Positions 1 to 11,304 of a DNA stretch of 64,000 bases are shown piece after piece. Position 1 is the first letter of the stretch. The number at the start of each line of letters is the position of its first letter. A program made the translations under genes and the position numbers. The notes under the pieces were generated by a model. It was given only the letters and a program-made list of their open reading frames with translations, was not told the origin of the DNA and searched no databases. Source of the DNA: Halichoerus grypus (taxonomy: Eukaryota; Chordata; Mammalia; Carnivora; Phocidae); NCBI RefSeq assembly GCF_964656455.1, contig NC_135726.1:30595930-30659929 (forward strand), in the 5' to 3' direction.

Positions 1-299
1 TGTTAGTCATTGGAAAGGGGCACAAGGGGGGACTTCCGGGGATGGGGAGCAATGGTGTTCAATTTCTTGATCAGAGTAGACATATGCGTGTGTTCACTTG
101 GAGAAAACTGATTGAGCTGTATACTATGATTCTGCACTTTGCTGCATATATGTTATACTTCAGTTTCAGTGTTAAAAATAAAGTTAGGCAACCAGCAGAG
201 TCTAGGAACTAGCAATTTCTATTTATATAGAAAAGCAAAACCCTGTTGTACATGTGATGGAACCTTTTCGTCTGAGTGGCTTTGCACTTTACTGTTTGT
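1..299. other. Unassigned single-copy sequence
   Basis: AT-rich non-coding sequence. I see no repeat family, splice-flanked exon or RNA gene in it. Confidence 0.4.
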
Positions 300-538
300 A
301 TATTCCATCAGCTCACTAAGCTTGACCTTACTCACATGCCCAAGCATTCTCTAGCCTGTCAGCCTGTTTTTCTTCACGGTACTAATTGCTGTCTGATATT
401 GTTTACTTGCCCTAGTGTAATGTCCACTCAGTGGCAGGAGGAATCTTCTCTTTTGTTTACTGTTATATCCCTTGCATCTAAATCAGTGCCTGGCACATAG
501 TAGGAGCTCAATAAGTATTTGCTAAGTGAATGAATGAA
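300..538 (+). repeat. L2 LINE 3' end
   Basis: The stretch ends in the classic L2 3' terminal wording (cagtgcctggcacatagtag, then gctcaataagtatttg and a gaatgaatga tail). The left boundary is vague because the element is old and diverged. Confidence 0.75.
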
Positions 539-1417
539 ATAAAGGTAGTAAGAGTGTGTATAAAAAGACCAAGGGCTTTGCTTGAGCAGAAGTTAAACTT
601 ATTCCAATACTGGATTTGTTCAGTGATATTTACATTTCATAGCTATACACAAGCATCTATTATTCTTAAAATGAGTGCAGAAAATGTAATTTGTTACTGT
701 GATTCTGAAGCTCTCTATCCCCTAATTTCTATTTTCCCCATCAACACAATAGTGTTTTAAACACCATTTTTCATAATGATAATCTCTTAGGGATGCAACT
801 ATGCATTAAAATAGAAAAGACTGGATGCAATAAAGTGGCAAAGTGGAAAAGCTAGATTATAAGCACTACCGAAATTTGAGGAGGAAGAAATTTCCCTGCG
901 GTTCAAGCAGCCAGGGAACTTTCTAGAAGAAGATGTGTCTTGAGCTTCTGTGAAGGATGAATAGGATATAAGAAGGGGTGGGTTATTTGGGTATAGGAAG
1001 CAACATAGAAACACAGAAGACAGGTCTGTGTCCATACCCTTCAGGATGGGCTCCAGGGCAACCTGCTAGAATAAGGCTTGATTGTGGAAGCTCAGAAGAA
1101 GTAGGAGGAAATGTGGTTCAAGAGCCCAACTTAAATATTTAAGCACCTGGGGCAGCATCCTGTTCCAGCTCATTGTCTACCTCTTCTATTCCCAGAATCA
1201 CATTCATTATTATTGTTGATTCAAAAGAACCTTGGGGTTACCTTCCCTGGTGGGCCAGCCATAGGATATGATTGTGGTGATGACGATGCTGGTAGGGGTG
1301 TGTGTGTGTGCACGCACATGTGTACATGCTTGCAGCATACTAGTGTTTATTTGCTTCTCTAATTCACTAAATTTGTTTCTCTTAGAAGCAGTGATACAAA
1401 TTTCTCTACACTTATTA
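539..1417. other. Unassigned stretch with a short (TG)n
   Basis: Mostly single-copy non-coding DNA. An interrupted TG run lies at about 1298-1325 (tgtgtgtgtg then cacgcacatgtg). No exon with paired splice sites was recognised. Confidence 0.4.
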
Positions 1418-1572
1418 AATAACAATTGAGCGTCCATTGTGAGCTAGGGACTGGGGACACAGGATGAAAAAGACAGTTTTAGCTTTTAAGGAGCTCACTG
1501 TCTAGTATACAAATAATTACCGTTCAGTGGAATATATATGGTGTCAGAATTATATTTAAAGTACAAGAGGAA
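1418..1572 (-). repeat. L2 LINE fragment, antisense
   Basis: Diverged match to the complement of the L2 3' region (..gagctagggactggggacacagg..aaggagctcactgtctagt..). It is cut off by the SINE that starts at 1573. Confidence 0.6.
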
Positions 1573-1788
1573 GGGCACCTGGGTGGTTCAGTTGGTTAAG
1601 TGTCCAACTCTTGATTTCGGCTCAGGTCATGATCTCAGGGTCCTGGAATCAAGCCCCACATCAGGTTCTGTGCTCAGTGGGAAGTCTGCTTGAGGATTCT
1701 CTCCTTCTGTCGCTCCCCGCCCCCCCCACCTTGTGCGCGCCCTCTCTCAAATGGATAAATAAATCTTTTTAAAAAAGAAAAAAAAAGC
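1573..1788 (+). mobile_element. CAN-SINE (SINEC), sense
   Basis: tRNA-derived head gggcacctgggtggttcag, then caggtcatgatctcagggtc, a CT-rich region ending ccctctctcaaatggataaa, and an A-rich tail (about 1765-1787). The C run near 1720 is expanded. No clean target-site duplication is visible. Confidence 0.93.
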
Positions 1789-2404
1789 ACAACAGTAATA
1801 GATGTAGACAGTAATCAAAACTGGTGCAGGGGTTTTTCAGCGACAAGATAAAATAATTTGACATGGCCATTTGGAACTCCCAGGACATAATTATTTGGTT
1901 GTTTTGGGTAAGTGATGCTGTCATCGCCTGTTCTGAGTTCCTGAAAAAGGAACAAATGAAGGATAAGCAGGTCCACAGGTGACAGCTCAAGGGTTAAATC
2001 CAGCCAGAAAAAAAATGGCCTATTTGGCCTATAGAGTTAAAAAGAGAGTAAAAAAGATTATCATAATTCCAAAATAGGGAGATTACACAAAGATCAGGAT
2101 TAACAGTTTCTCTTGAGATGATGGAAGACCTGGCAACACCTGGTCCTTGTTTTTTCATGGCAGTAAGGGGACTGTGCTTTCTGGTTTGCCATAGTCCCTC
2201 TCCAGCCCTTCTCATGCAACTGCTCCTCTTTCCTGGTCCCCGTGTGGATTTGAATTTCATCTCTATTTAATGGGATGGCGGGGTTACAGACAAGCTGAAG
2301 ATGCCTGTAGCACACAATACTGGGTAATAAAAATCTGTGCTTTAGGGTTATGTCAAAGAGTTATGTACCCATCACAGGAGACCATTAACACATGGTGATA
2401 CTTC
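1789..2404. other. Unassigned single-copy sequence
   Basis: Non-coding stretch between a SINE and an L1. The short open frames on the minus strand (1769-2315) have no splice or coding support. Confidence 0.4.
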
Positions 2405-2418
2405 AAAAACATTTCGAG

Positions 2419-3602
2419 AGGAAAACTGGACAGCCACATGCAGAAGAATGAAACTGGACCATTCTCTTACACTATACACAAAGATAAACTCAAAATGGAT
2501 GAAAGACCTAAATGTGAGACAGGAACCCATCAAAATCCTAGAGGAGAACAGAACACAGGCAGCACCTTCTTGCTAGACACATCTCTAAAGGCAAGGGAAA
2601 CAAAAGCAAAAATGAACTACTGGGACTTCAAGATAAAAAGCTTCTGCACAGCAAAGGAAACAGTCAACAAAAATATATTTGCAAATGACATATCAGATAC
2701 AGGGCTAGTATCCAAGATATAAAAAGAAGTTACCAAACTCAACAACCAAAAAACAAATAATCTAGTCAAAAAATGGGCAGAAAACATGAACAGACATTTC
2801 TCCAAAGAAGACATACAATGGCCAACAGACACATGAAAAAATGCTCAACATCACTCGGCATCAGGGAAATACAAATCAAAACCACAATGAGATACCACCT
2901 CACACCAGTCAGAATGGCTAAAATTAACAAGACAGGAAACAACAAATGTTGGTGAGGATGTGGAGAAAGGGGAACCTGCTCTTAGACTGTTGGTGGGAAT
3001 GCAAGCTGGTGCAGCCACTCTGGAAAACAGTATGGAGGTTCCTCAAAAAGTTGAAAATAGAGCTACCCTATGACCCAGCAATTGCACTACTGGGTATATA
3101 CCCCAAAGATACAGATATAGTGATCTGAAGGGGAACCTGCACCCCAATGTTCATAGGAGCAATGTCCATAATAGCCAAACTGTGGAAGGAGCTGAGATGT
3201 GCATCGACAGATGAATGGACAAAGAAGATATGGTGTATATATATATACAATGAAATATTACTCAGCCATCAGAAAGGATGAATACTTAGCATTTATATCA
3301 ACGTGGATGGAACTGGAGGGTATTATGTTAAGTGAAATAAGTAAATCGGAGAAAGACAATTATCATATGGTTTCACTCCTATGTGGAATATAAGAAACAG
3401 TGCACCATGAAAGACTCTTAATTCTGGGAAACAAACTGAGGGTTGCTAGGGGGGAGGTAGGTGGGGGGATGGAGTAACTGGGTGATGGGCATTGAGGAGG
3501 GCATGTGATGTGATGAGCACTGGGTGTTATACATAACTGATAAAATATTGAACACTACATCTGAAATATGTTGGCTAATTGAATTTAAATTAAAAAAAAA
3601 AC
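2419..3602 (+). mobile_element. 5'-truncated L1 (ORF2 end plus 3' UTR)
   Basis: Begins in the ORF2 wording gaaaactggacagccacatg and runs through the C-terminal part of ORF2 (for example agataccacctcacaccagt at about 2890, tgacccagcaattgcactac at about 3070, and atgaaatattactcagccat at about 3250). It continues through a carnivore-type 3' UTR and ends in an A run at about 3590-3602. ORF2 frames are broken by stops (e.g. the TGA around 3124), so it is inactive. The flanks acatttcgag (about 2409-2418) and acatttcaag (about 3601-3610) look like a target-site duplication. Divergence is modest, so this is one of the younger L1s in the window. Confidence 0.93.
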
Positions 3603-3610
3603 ATTTCAAG

Positions 3611-3834
3611 GGGTGCCTGGGTGGCTCAGTCAGTTAAGCATCTGACTCTTGGTTTCAGTTCAGGTCATGACCTCAGGGTCGTGAGATCGAGCCCTGTGTC
3701 GGGCTTGCACTTGGTGCGGAGTCTGCTTGAGATTCTTTCCCTCTTCCCGCCCCCCTTACCCCTGTCCCTGCTGGCACTCTCTCTCTCTCAAATCAATCAA
3801 TAAATAATCTTTAAAAAGATAAAATAAAAATATT
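3611..3834 (+). mobile_element. CAN-SINE, sense, at the L1 3' junction
   Basis: Starts ggtgcctgggtggctcagtc, contains caggtcatgacctcagggtc and the CT-rich region, and ends in caatcaataaataatc plus an A-rich tail. It sits directly on the 3' target-site copy of the upstream L1, and a related motif (atatttcaaaa) follows its tail. This suggests it used the same AT-rich site. Confidence 0.93.
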
Positions 3835-5015
3835 TCAAAAATGTGCTATGGAATTGTACACTCATTGGTTAAGTCAGAAATAACCTTAAAAAACGGAATC
3901 ATTAGCAGCATTTGTGTCTGTAACATACTTCACTATTCCAGGATGACTGTGAGGATCAAAATAGGATAATACAGAAGTGTTCTATACAAGGGATGTGGTT
4001 TACAAATACAAGAGAGGATATAAAGAACAAAACAAAAGATGCACTAAAACTTTCACAATGACAGAATAAATCTGAGTACGTGAAAGCAGGGGAAGAGAGT
4101 GGTACCTGAGGAAGTCCTCTAAATTTAACAATATAAAATTTTTGTATTGGGTAGACCAGGGAGGGCATCCTGATAGTTCTACTTTCTGCATCAAGGGATG
4201 GCAATTGTGGGCAAATATAATACGCCCAGACACTTATCATAACTCTGCTTACAAATCTATTATAGACCCACTGTTCATGAACTTAAGCCTTTCTTGAGCC
4301 TGTTAAATTTCAAGAAAATCACAGATGAAAACAAAACAAAACAAAAAAACATGAGCGCTAGTAGGCTCAAGCAGTCTAGTGAACCAACGTAGCTTAGAAA
4401 CAGCAGTGGATGTATCTTTTCTTGGCATTTAATCCAGCAAGTGGAGCTAGATTATAGTTAGTATGTTGCTGATTATTTTCAGTTCCTCATCAGAAATTTG
4501 GCTTATTAAATAGCAACTCTCTTCTCCTAATTGGTAAAAGTAGAATTCATACAAACATCTAATGGGGTCTTCTTATAACTGATAAGGAGTTTTCCTCTTT
4601 CCCTGGGGAAAAGGAACAGAAATGAAACTGGTGGGCAGGGAGAGTAAGGGCAGGAGAATAATTTCCTCCTTTGAGCACATTTTCCAGAAGTTCCATCTTT
4701 TTGTCAGTTTGTATTATAAGCTAATAAGATGACATCATGGCTGTTGAGACTAGGATAAAAAGATATTAGAGGGAGCAGTTCAAAAGCAAAACAATGAGAA
4801 GGTAAAACGTGGCACCCTTCAATATACCTATTCTCTCATCATCCAACAGAAGCAGCCCCCAGTCTCCTCCCAAGCACCCCTGGCTTAAGAGCCCTAAGAA
4901 TCTGGCGTGAGTGAGGGAAACTGGTTTGGTTAGCTAGAGTGAGAGTTCTTGGGAGCTGAATGAATTCCCCTCCCAGCCTCCTTTTGTGGGCATGTGGAAG
5001 GCAGGTGCCTCAGGA
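3835..5015. other. Unassigned single-copy sequence
   Basis: AT-rich non-coding sequence. A short A-rich stretch (aaaacaaaacaaaacaaaa) lies near 4330. Open frames at 3956-4240 on the minus strand have no paired splice sites. Nothing else was recognised. Confidence 0.4.
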
Positions 5016-5200
5016 CAGTGGTTCTCAAACATGGCTGTCCAACAGAATCACTGGAGGAATTTAGGGGGAAGAAAAGACCCATACCTCCTCCCCCATCCCC
5101 ATCAATTAGATCAGAATTTCTGGAGGAGGGGTCCGGGCAGTGGGATGTTTCAACAGCTCCTCAGGTGATGTTTAACATGCAGTCTATATGAGAACCACAG
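5016..5200 (+). mobile_element. MER5A-type hAT-Charlie MITE
   Basis: Terminal inverted repeats cagtggttctcaaac at the left and gagaaccacag at the right. The interior carries the MER5 wording (atcactgg, gatcagaatttctgg, ctcaggtgatg). The 8-bp flanks cctcagga and cctcggag resemble a degraded hAT target duplication. Confidence 0.85.
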
Positions 5201-5359
5201 CCTCGGAGATGCAGGGCAGCTTCCGCAGCCATTGCAGGGTCTTTCAGAGGTCCGTGCCAGCTCCCTGGTCAGAAACCCCCTTCCCACAGGATAGTAGACC
5301 AGTAAACACACACCTGAGGAGAGATCACCTTCCCTCTTGCTCTCCTCCTACTCCCATCG

Positions 5360-6180
5360 CAGGCCTCCGCGGCCGCCTCCTCTCTCCAGTCCAGCGAACA
5401 TCTGCCATTTTGCTGTGCCCACACCTTTACACGCTACTTCCAGTAAGAGCTTCTCAGTCCTGCGACCTCCCCTCGTCCCCAACGCGCAGCCGCAAAGGTC
5501 ACGTGGTTCTGGCTCCACCCAGAAGCGCCCTGTGACCCTGACCTGGCCAATCAGAATTCAAACTCTCTTTGCCAGCGTGCTTGCGGAAGGGCGGGCACGT
5601 GACTGGGTCCGGGCCAATGAGGGGCAAGTTCTCCGACAGCTCAGGCAGAGAGGCCTCTCCCGCTCTTGCCTCGGTCTGTGGTGCTTCCCGCGAAGCTGTC
5701 CCAGTGCTGAACGCAGCCAGAAACGGAGCCAGCCCCTCCGTTTGCGGGTCCGCAGAGGCGTATTCAGTCCATGTTCAAAGTTGAGTCTACCCGTGGACGT
5801 CCCAGCCAGGACAGCCCTCGGCTTCCTTTCTTGCTGAGGCCACCTGTGTTGGCCTTTCTGCCCTTGCAGCTCGGGTCCTGGCAGACTAGCCTGCTTTCCT
5901 CTGGCTGGTGGAAGTGGGGAGACGTCCAGAGGCCTCCTCCATCGGAGGACCCTGTGGGGCACAGCCTGCCCCCACCGCCACCGTGAGATGAGGAAAGGGC
6001 GCCCGCTCTGGGCTGACACGGCCACACGTGTGGACAATGGTGCCTCGACTCGGTTTCAGCCCCGTCGCTCCTCTGGGGGCTCTCGCGCAGGGGACAGCAT
6101 GGACAGCGGCCTTGAGGACAGCCTAGGCCTGGTGCACGGAGCAGAAGCCTCTCGCTGGGGACCCTGCTGGGAGCATCGTA
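5360..6180 (+). promoter_or_regulatory. CpG-island promoter candidate
   Basis: This is the only CpG-dense block in the window: roughly fifty CG dinucleotides by eye in about 0.8 kb, against a strongly CpG-depleted background. It holds two CCAAT boxes on the + strand (5547-5551, in tggccaatcag, and 5614-5618, in gggccaatgag) and two CACGTG E-boxes (5500-5505 and 5596-5601). The second E-box lies in gcacgtgact, which resembles a USF/MYC/TFEB (CLEAR-type) site. CCAAT boxes usually lie 60-100 bp upstream of initiation, so a + strand start near 5680-5720 is inferred. GC-rich promoters of this kind are often bidirectional. An internal or alternative promoter for the minus-strand gene with an exon at 19.4 kb would have to initiate leftwards from here. 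Confidence 0.7.
5690..6177 (+). other. Putative non-identified first exon, + strand
   Basis: Downstream of the CCAAT/E-box cluster the sequence stays CpG-rich up to a near-ideal 5' splice site, atc|GTAAGT, with the GT at 6178. The 5' limit is a guess from CCAAT spacing; no TATA box is visible. A short open frame starts at an ATG at 6099 (MDSGLEDSLGLV...) and stays open into the donor. The same frame is open further upstream from an ATG at 5988. The ATG context at 6099 is gcatgg, so G is at +4 and the -3 position is a pyrimidine/purine border case. I recognise no protein family, and the peptide has the look of unconserved 5' sequence. It could be a 5' UTR exon, an lncRNA exon or an upstream ORF. 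Expression data would settle it; confidence rests on the donor and CpG island only. Confidence 0.4.
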
Positions 6181-6367
6181 AGTCCTTTGATTTCATTTCC
6201 CCGTAGATTCAATGAGACCAGTTCAAGCTCACACCTGTCTCTCAGGGTACGGTGTCACAGGGGGCGAGCTGCCCAAGAGTGTGGAGTCTTTAGTCTTCCA
6301 TTTGGCGTTCAGTTTTGAATAAAAGCATGTACTGGGTAAGCTTTTGGCAGCTTTCAAACGTGTTATA

Positions 6368-6642
6368 GCTAAATATTTATTGAGGACTTACAGCGTATCA
6401 GATATCATATGTATGATACATATCATATATATAATAGACTGTATATATCAGACTCTATGTATGCTATATATACAATATTCATTTTATTCTCATAACAACC
6501 ATACGTTATTGCTGATACTGTGCTCATTTTCTGTATGAGAAAACCAAGGCACAAAGGGTTTAAGTAGTTTTCTCACAGTCACACTGCCACAAAGTTGCAG
6601 ACTTGAGATTCCAACCCCAGATTAAGCAGAGTGCTTAATCCC
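6368..6642 (-). repeat. MIR SINE, antisense
   Basis: Complement-form MIR wording: aatatttattgaggacttac, then ..ttctcataacaacc.., tgagaaaaccaaggcacaaa, and cttgagattccaacccca. The interior (6395-6475) is expanded by AT-rich, partly palindromic sequence (atatcatatgtat / atacatatcatat). Confidence 0.8.
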
Positions 6643-7380
6643 AGCCTCAACAAGAGTACTTGCTCAGTCCAGAGCAGTGGTCATTTATGGCAGAAAAGAA
6701 GAAAACGTTGCAGGATCCAAGGTAGGTGCCTTTGGCAAAATAGTCATTTTTTCCCCCCGATGTATATGTATGTATGCAGCCACCCTCCTTCCTCTCTTGA
6801 ATGCAATGTTTGGTCTGTTGGAAGTGGGGGCATGGTTCTATAAATATATATTTATTTGGAGGGGCTGCTCCAGGGTTGAGGGGCAGAGTAGCTGGGGAAT
6901 CAAACTGGCGTGACCTTGTTCCAGGTCCAGATACAGAACCTGATCGGTCAGACCATAAATGGTGCTTTGTTGACAGAAGGAAACATTTAGCAACATTTTT
7001 TTTCTTTTCATTTTAATATGCAAGTAACATTTGATTCCCTGGGCATTTTTATTTCTAACTCAAGCTCTGAAATGCAACCTAATTAGCAGCATTGCCTGGA
7101 AAGTGGAGCTTTCCTCTCCCAGGGAATGGGGGGCCTTTAGAGAGTACTTCTTGTCTGTTGTCCTCACTTGCTGTACACTGATTTCAGTTTGTTCAACTTG
7201 TCCCTCCTTGCCCCAAATAGCCCAGTGGAACAAAGAGAATATAATCTTATTTCTTGCCACACCTTGCGTTTTGCTCCTTTTTTTTCCTTCTTGGGAAGGT
7301 TGAAAAACAAAGCATTTCAATGTGGCTATTCTCTCCTGTGGTTGGAGGCCAGCCGTGAGATTTCAAAGAAACCTCCTTTG
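6643..7380. other. Unassigned single-copy sequence
   Basis: No repeat was recognised. A donor-like ccaag|gtaggt occurs near 6720 but has no matching acceptor plus coding frame. Confidence 0.4.
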
Positions 7381-7800
7381 TTCAAGATTTAAGAAAATAA
7401 TCACTGCACAGCAAACATTGATATGACTTTTAATGGCCATTTACCTGATTAATATCCTTTCATGCTACAAGGCAGCATGAGACACAGTGCTTTAATGAAA
7501 GCCAACAACAAAGCGTGGACCAGGTGTGTTACTAAGAAACAATCTCTTGTGTGATTTAATTAGTCAAAGCATTGCATGGAGCAATTATAAGCAACCTTGC
7601 AGAAGTGGCAGCAGTATGGAGCCCTCTGTTATAAATTGGTCTTTTAAAGAAAGACATAATGATTTAATAACTGTGCATCTCTAGTGAAAGAAGAAACCCC
7701 TCTTTAATTGGAAGCAAGAGGGAAAAAAAATAATACGCTAATCACAATTTTTAGATCTTCCCCCACTTCCCCTTGTCTCTAATTGGGTACAAAAAAACTT
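7381..7800. promoter_or_regulatory. CNE-like AT-rich block 1
   Basis: Repeat-free, AT-rich but high-complexity sequence with many homeodomain-type cores (taattagtc, cctgattaat, tttaattgg, gctaatcac), evenly spaced and with no open frame. Dense TAAT/ATTA cores in non-repetitive mammalian DNA are typical of deeply conserved developmental enhancers. Conservation is inferred, not measured. Confidence 0.4.
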
Positions 7801-8620
7801 CCAACAATTTATAGGAGGACTTGAATGTGATTATTTCTGTTATTCTCTTATTTTGTTTGCCCTGTTCCTTGAGCTACTCAGTACCGTCTTTGAGATTGGC
7901 ACTCTGATTCATGTGACATCTTTGGAGAAAGCCTGGCAAAACTTGAGCTGGTCAGGCCAAATGCAGGACATCTTGTAATTTTAAAGTTGCTGTTATTTTA
8001 TTGTTACATATAAAAGAAATGGGAGTTGTGATGGTTTGATGGGGCCTTTTTTTTTTTTTTTTAATCCTCATGCCTTGGTTTAATGATGTGTCAACCTGCC
8101 ACAGAAAGATTGACTGGCATAATGCTTATTACTTAAGATAAAGATAGATTTCTTGTGTGATGTGGGAGCTTTACAATAGATAGGGTCTTATCAGGGAAAG
8201 TCTGCCTAACCCAGGTAGGATTTGTGACTGACTTCTACATTTCACTTCTCTATACTTCTACTTAAATTAAAGAGACAAGCATTCAGTGCAGAGAAGGGAA
8301 ATGCCGATTTGAGAACCAAAATTGAAACTTCCCTTTTCCATCGGGCTCCTGTGCATTTCCTCGGTTATGGGTCTGGAGTGAACTTGTTCTCCCTGAGTAC
8401 CTGAATTTCCTTGAGCATGAGAAGTTGAACATCACACACCCTGACAGAGTCCTTTATCTTTGGGTCACTGGGCAGGGTTGGGATGCAATTGCTTTGGGGC
8501 CTTTTACTCTGCACAGATCTCCTAATCTGTGAGGTCTCATCTAGGACTCAGAATCTGATACTGAAGGCCAGTGATGAGCTAGCAAGAGATCAAGTATTGG
8601 CCACACCAGTTGTCATCCTC
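7801..8620. other. Unassigned stretch with a T run
   Basis: Single-copy non-coding DNA. A run of about 16 T lies near 8047-8062. No exon was recognised. Confidence 0.4.
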
Positions 8621-8812
8621 CAGAGTTTGTGAACCGTGGCCTGCCACGGGCCTCCTTTTGTAAAAGATGTTTTATTGGAACATAGCCATGCCAGCTCACT
8701 GTATTGCACCACAATGGCAGAGTCCACTGATTTCCATAGAGACCATCTGGCCTGCAAAGCCAAAAATACTTAATATCTGGCCCTTTATGAGAAAGTGTGC
8801 TGACCCCAGCAA
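8621..8812. mobile_element. Ancient DNA-transposon MITE (hAT-like)
   Basis: Matches the well-known mammalian repeat wording gttttattggaacatagcca, then tggcctgcaaagcc, atatctggccctttatgag, and gctgaccccag at the right end. I am sure it is an old interspersed repeat and less sure of the exact family; it is probably a hAT-Charlie derivative. Confidence 0.7.
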
Positions 8813-9195
8813 GTTGTCGGAGTTGAGTTCTGCTGAGCAGTCCTTGCCTTTGTAGCCCGTTAGGTGGGAATGACCCTAGAGGGATTCTCTGGCCCTGTTT
8901 CTCAGTATCCAAGTGGCTCAGGCTGAAGGGGGAGATTGGGTCTGGGATTTGAACAATAGGGAGTTAGTCCACTTCCGTGTTCTGAGAGGCTATTCCCAGG
9001 CTGGTGTGAGGGGTTTCCCTGTGCATTTCGAGTCCAGCTGAATGTGTTGAGGAAACATCCTTTAGCTGTTGGAAAATATGTATTATGGATCAGTGGATCA
9101 TAGTCTGTGGACAACACGGCCAATATTCATCAAGCTCTTTGTGGATAAAATACATGAACTTTGTACATAGAATTTTTTCTTACATATACATTCTT

Positions 9196-9405
9196 TTTTT
9201 ATTTATTTTATTTTATTTAAAGGTTTTTATTTATTTATTTGAGAGAGAGAGAATGAGAGAGAGCACATGAGAGGGGTTAGGGTCAGAGAGAGAAGCAGAC
9301 TCCCCGCCGAGCAGGGAGCCCGATGTGGGACTCGATCCAGGGACTCCAGGATCATGACCTGAGCCGAAGGCAGTCGCCCAACCAACTGAGCCACCCAGGT
9401 GCCCT
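9196..9405 (-). mobile_element. CAN-SINE, antisense
   Basis: T-rich end (tttatttattttatttt), gagagagagaatgagagaga, cgatgtgggactcgatcc, and the tRNA-like end caactgagccacccaggtgc. It is flanked by a perfect 16-bp target duplication ttacatatacattctt at 9180-9195 and 9406-9421, which fixes its limits. The preserved duplication indicates a fairly recent insertion. Confidence 0.97.
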
Positions 9406-9421
9406 TTACATATACATTCTT

Positions 9422-9735
9422 AATTTCAGAAGAAATATGTGAATTCATTTGCTAAAAATATTTGAATGGTAAAGATAAGGCTAATGACTAGGGGTGATAT
9501 TCACAATACCTAACAACAGTTGGGTGTGGGCACTGACCAGTCAGGTTGATGCCAGTCATTAGCAAGAAGTGCCACCTCATAGTCCATCCCAGCACAGTGT
9601 GCATTCTGCTAATGACCCCTTTGACCACCCACCCCTGATTCTCATCCATTTTGTTCCCTTTCCCATTGTTCTTGGTCTGGCATGTGACTTCCCAGAGAGT
9701 GTTATATACTTTTATGTAGGCACTCAGTGAATATG
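9422..9735. other. Unassigned single-copy sequence
   Basis: Non-coding. No repeat or exon was recognised. Confidence 0.4.
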
Positions 9736-9739
9736 GAGT

Positions 9740-9900
9740 ATTTTGGGGACAGTTTTTATATAAATGGTATCAAAGTATAAATAATTATTGCCAAACACTT
9801 CTTTTTAGTAGATCTTTTCATGCTGATACAGATTGATCTACTTCATTCCTTTTAGCTGCTATGTGATACGATGTAGTATAGGTGTTTTTAATCTATAAAA
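9740..9900 (-). repeat. Possible old L1 fragment, antisense
   Basis: Weak resemblance to old L1 3' sequence in antisense (tataaatggtatcaaagtat, ttcattccttttagctgcta). Heavily diverged. Confidence 0.4.
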
Positions 9901-10867
9901 ATAATTTTTCAAATGAATGCAGATGTAATTAATAAAGCACTAGTTCATTTAAAATGTTACTAAATTTGCTATCTAAGCATCTGGAAGCAAAAATATAGCA
10001 GCTATCATGATGATCTGAGAAATATTTCCTGTGAAAAAGAAATACAGAAAATAAAACCAAACAAAAATTGTATATATTCATATGTTTGCCTGCTTGGGCC
10101 AGAAAAAAAAAGTCTTTGGAAGGACCCAAAAAGCAAACCTAGAAACTGGTAAACTCATCTTTAAGGAATGAATAGGTGATGAATAGAAAGTAATTATTTA
10201 GTGGATTTAGAATTTTGAATCGTGTATGTTATATGTTGACAAGAATAAAATAAAATGATACCAAAAGCAGAAGGATGTGTCTCAGTGGTTGACATAAGGA
10301 TCTCCCGGTCAGGCTTGTGACCTCTAACAATTGTCCTCATATCAGACCAAATAATTGAGTACTTAAATTACTATCAACAACCTCTAGGGAGGTCTGGGGC
10401 TAGATTGAAAATCTTTTCTTGAAAAAACTAAACATATAACACAGAACCACTAAATTAAAATCGTTTCATTGAAACTTAAACAAATAATCCCCAGGGGACT
10501 CAGCCAGGCAAACACCAGCTGCTACTCCCTGGGGCCCTCCCCTTCTCAGCCTGTGTTTGACCTGTGAGCCCCTGGGGTCATCTGTTCAGATCCCCTTCCC
10601 CTAACCCTTCCAGCCTGTGAGTGGCAGGGGAGAGAGGAGCAGCTGTTCCTGAGAGCCAGTGGGCCCAGATGCCAAGGTTGGGACCTCGGGCCTCAACTCC
10701 CCACCCCCTTCCCAGACAGCAGGGTTGAGGAAGAAGGAACCTTTGTCTCTTCTGCTATCTCTAGGGCCCCACAAAACCTCATACCTAGGATGAGATTTTT
10801 TTTAATGTACTACTCATCATAGGGAATATGCTCATACCAGCAGCTAGATTCTTCTTTTTATTATCTT
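9901..10867. other. Unassigned single-copy sequence
   Basis: AT-rich to about 10490, then a GC-richer 270-bp segment (about 10495-10770: ctactccctggggccctccc..) without CpG enrichment. No exon was recognised. Confidence 0.4.
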
Positions 10868-11085
10868 GTATAATAACAACAAATATTTATTGAACACTTA
10901 CTATGTGCCAGGCATTTTGCCAAGAGATGGATTATTCAGTTATTATTGAGATATATGTTGGTATTATACTCATTTTGCAGATGAGGAAGCTCAAAGTGGT
11001 GGAAAAATTAATCATCCAGCTACTGGGGGTTGAGTTGGGATCTGGACTCCAGAGCTAGTGCTTCTAACCACCCTATAGTCATGCC
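10868..11085 (-). repeat. MIR SINE, antisense
   Basis: tatttattgaacacttacta, tgtgccaggcattttgcc, cattttgcagatgaggaagc and ggatctggactccagagcta follow complement MIR order. Confidence 0.85.
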
Positions 11086-11304
11086 TTTCTTTGTGTCCCA
11101 AAGGCTGACTCTCATGTTTAGATGCCAGAATCAATACTCCCATAAGGGATTAGATGCCCCAGAAAACCTGCATTGGGAGCTGTCAAATGTAATCCTTAAC
11201 CTCTGAAATGATTTGCTTAAGAGTCAGTAGTAGCCATCAGGACTGAGAAATGTATTCATGGTCTTCTTTATATAGGTAGCTGGGAGGGATAAAGAAGTAT
11301 AATA

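Noticed and set aside
5337..6037. Overlapping 166- and 159-codon frames in the CpG island on opposite strands
   Set aside because: GC-rich sequence has few stop codons. Arg/Pro/Ser-rich translations in several frames at once are typical of that, not of coding.
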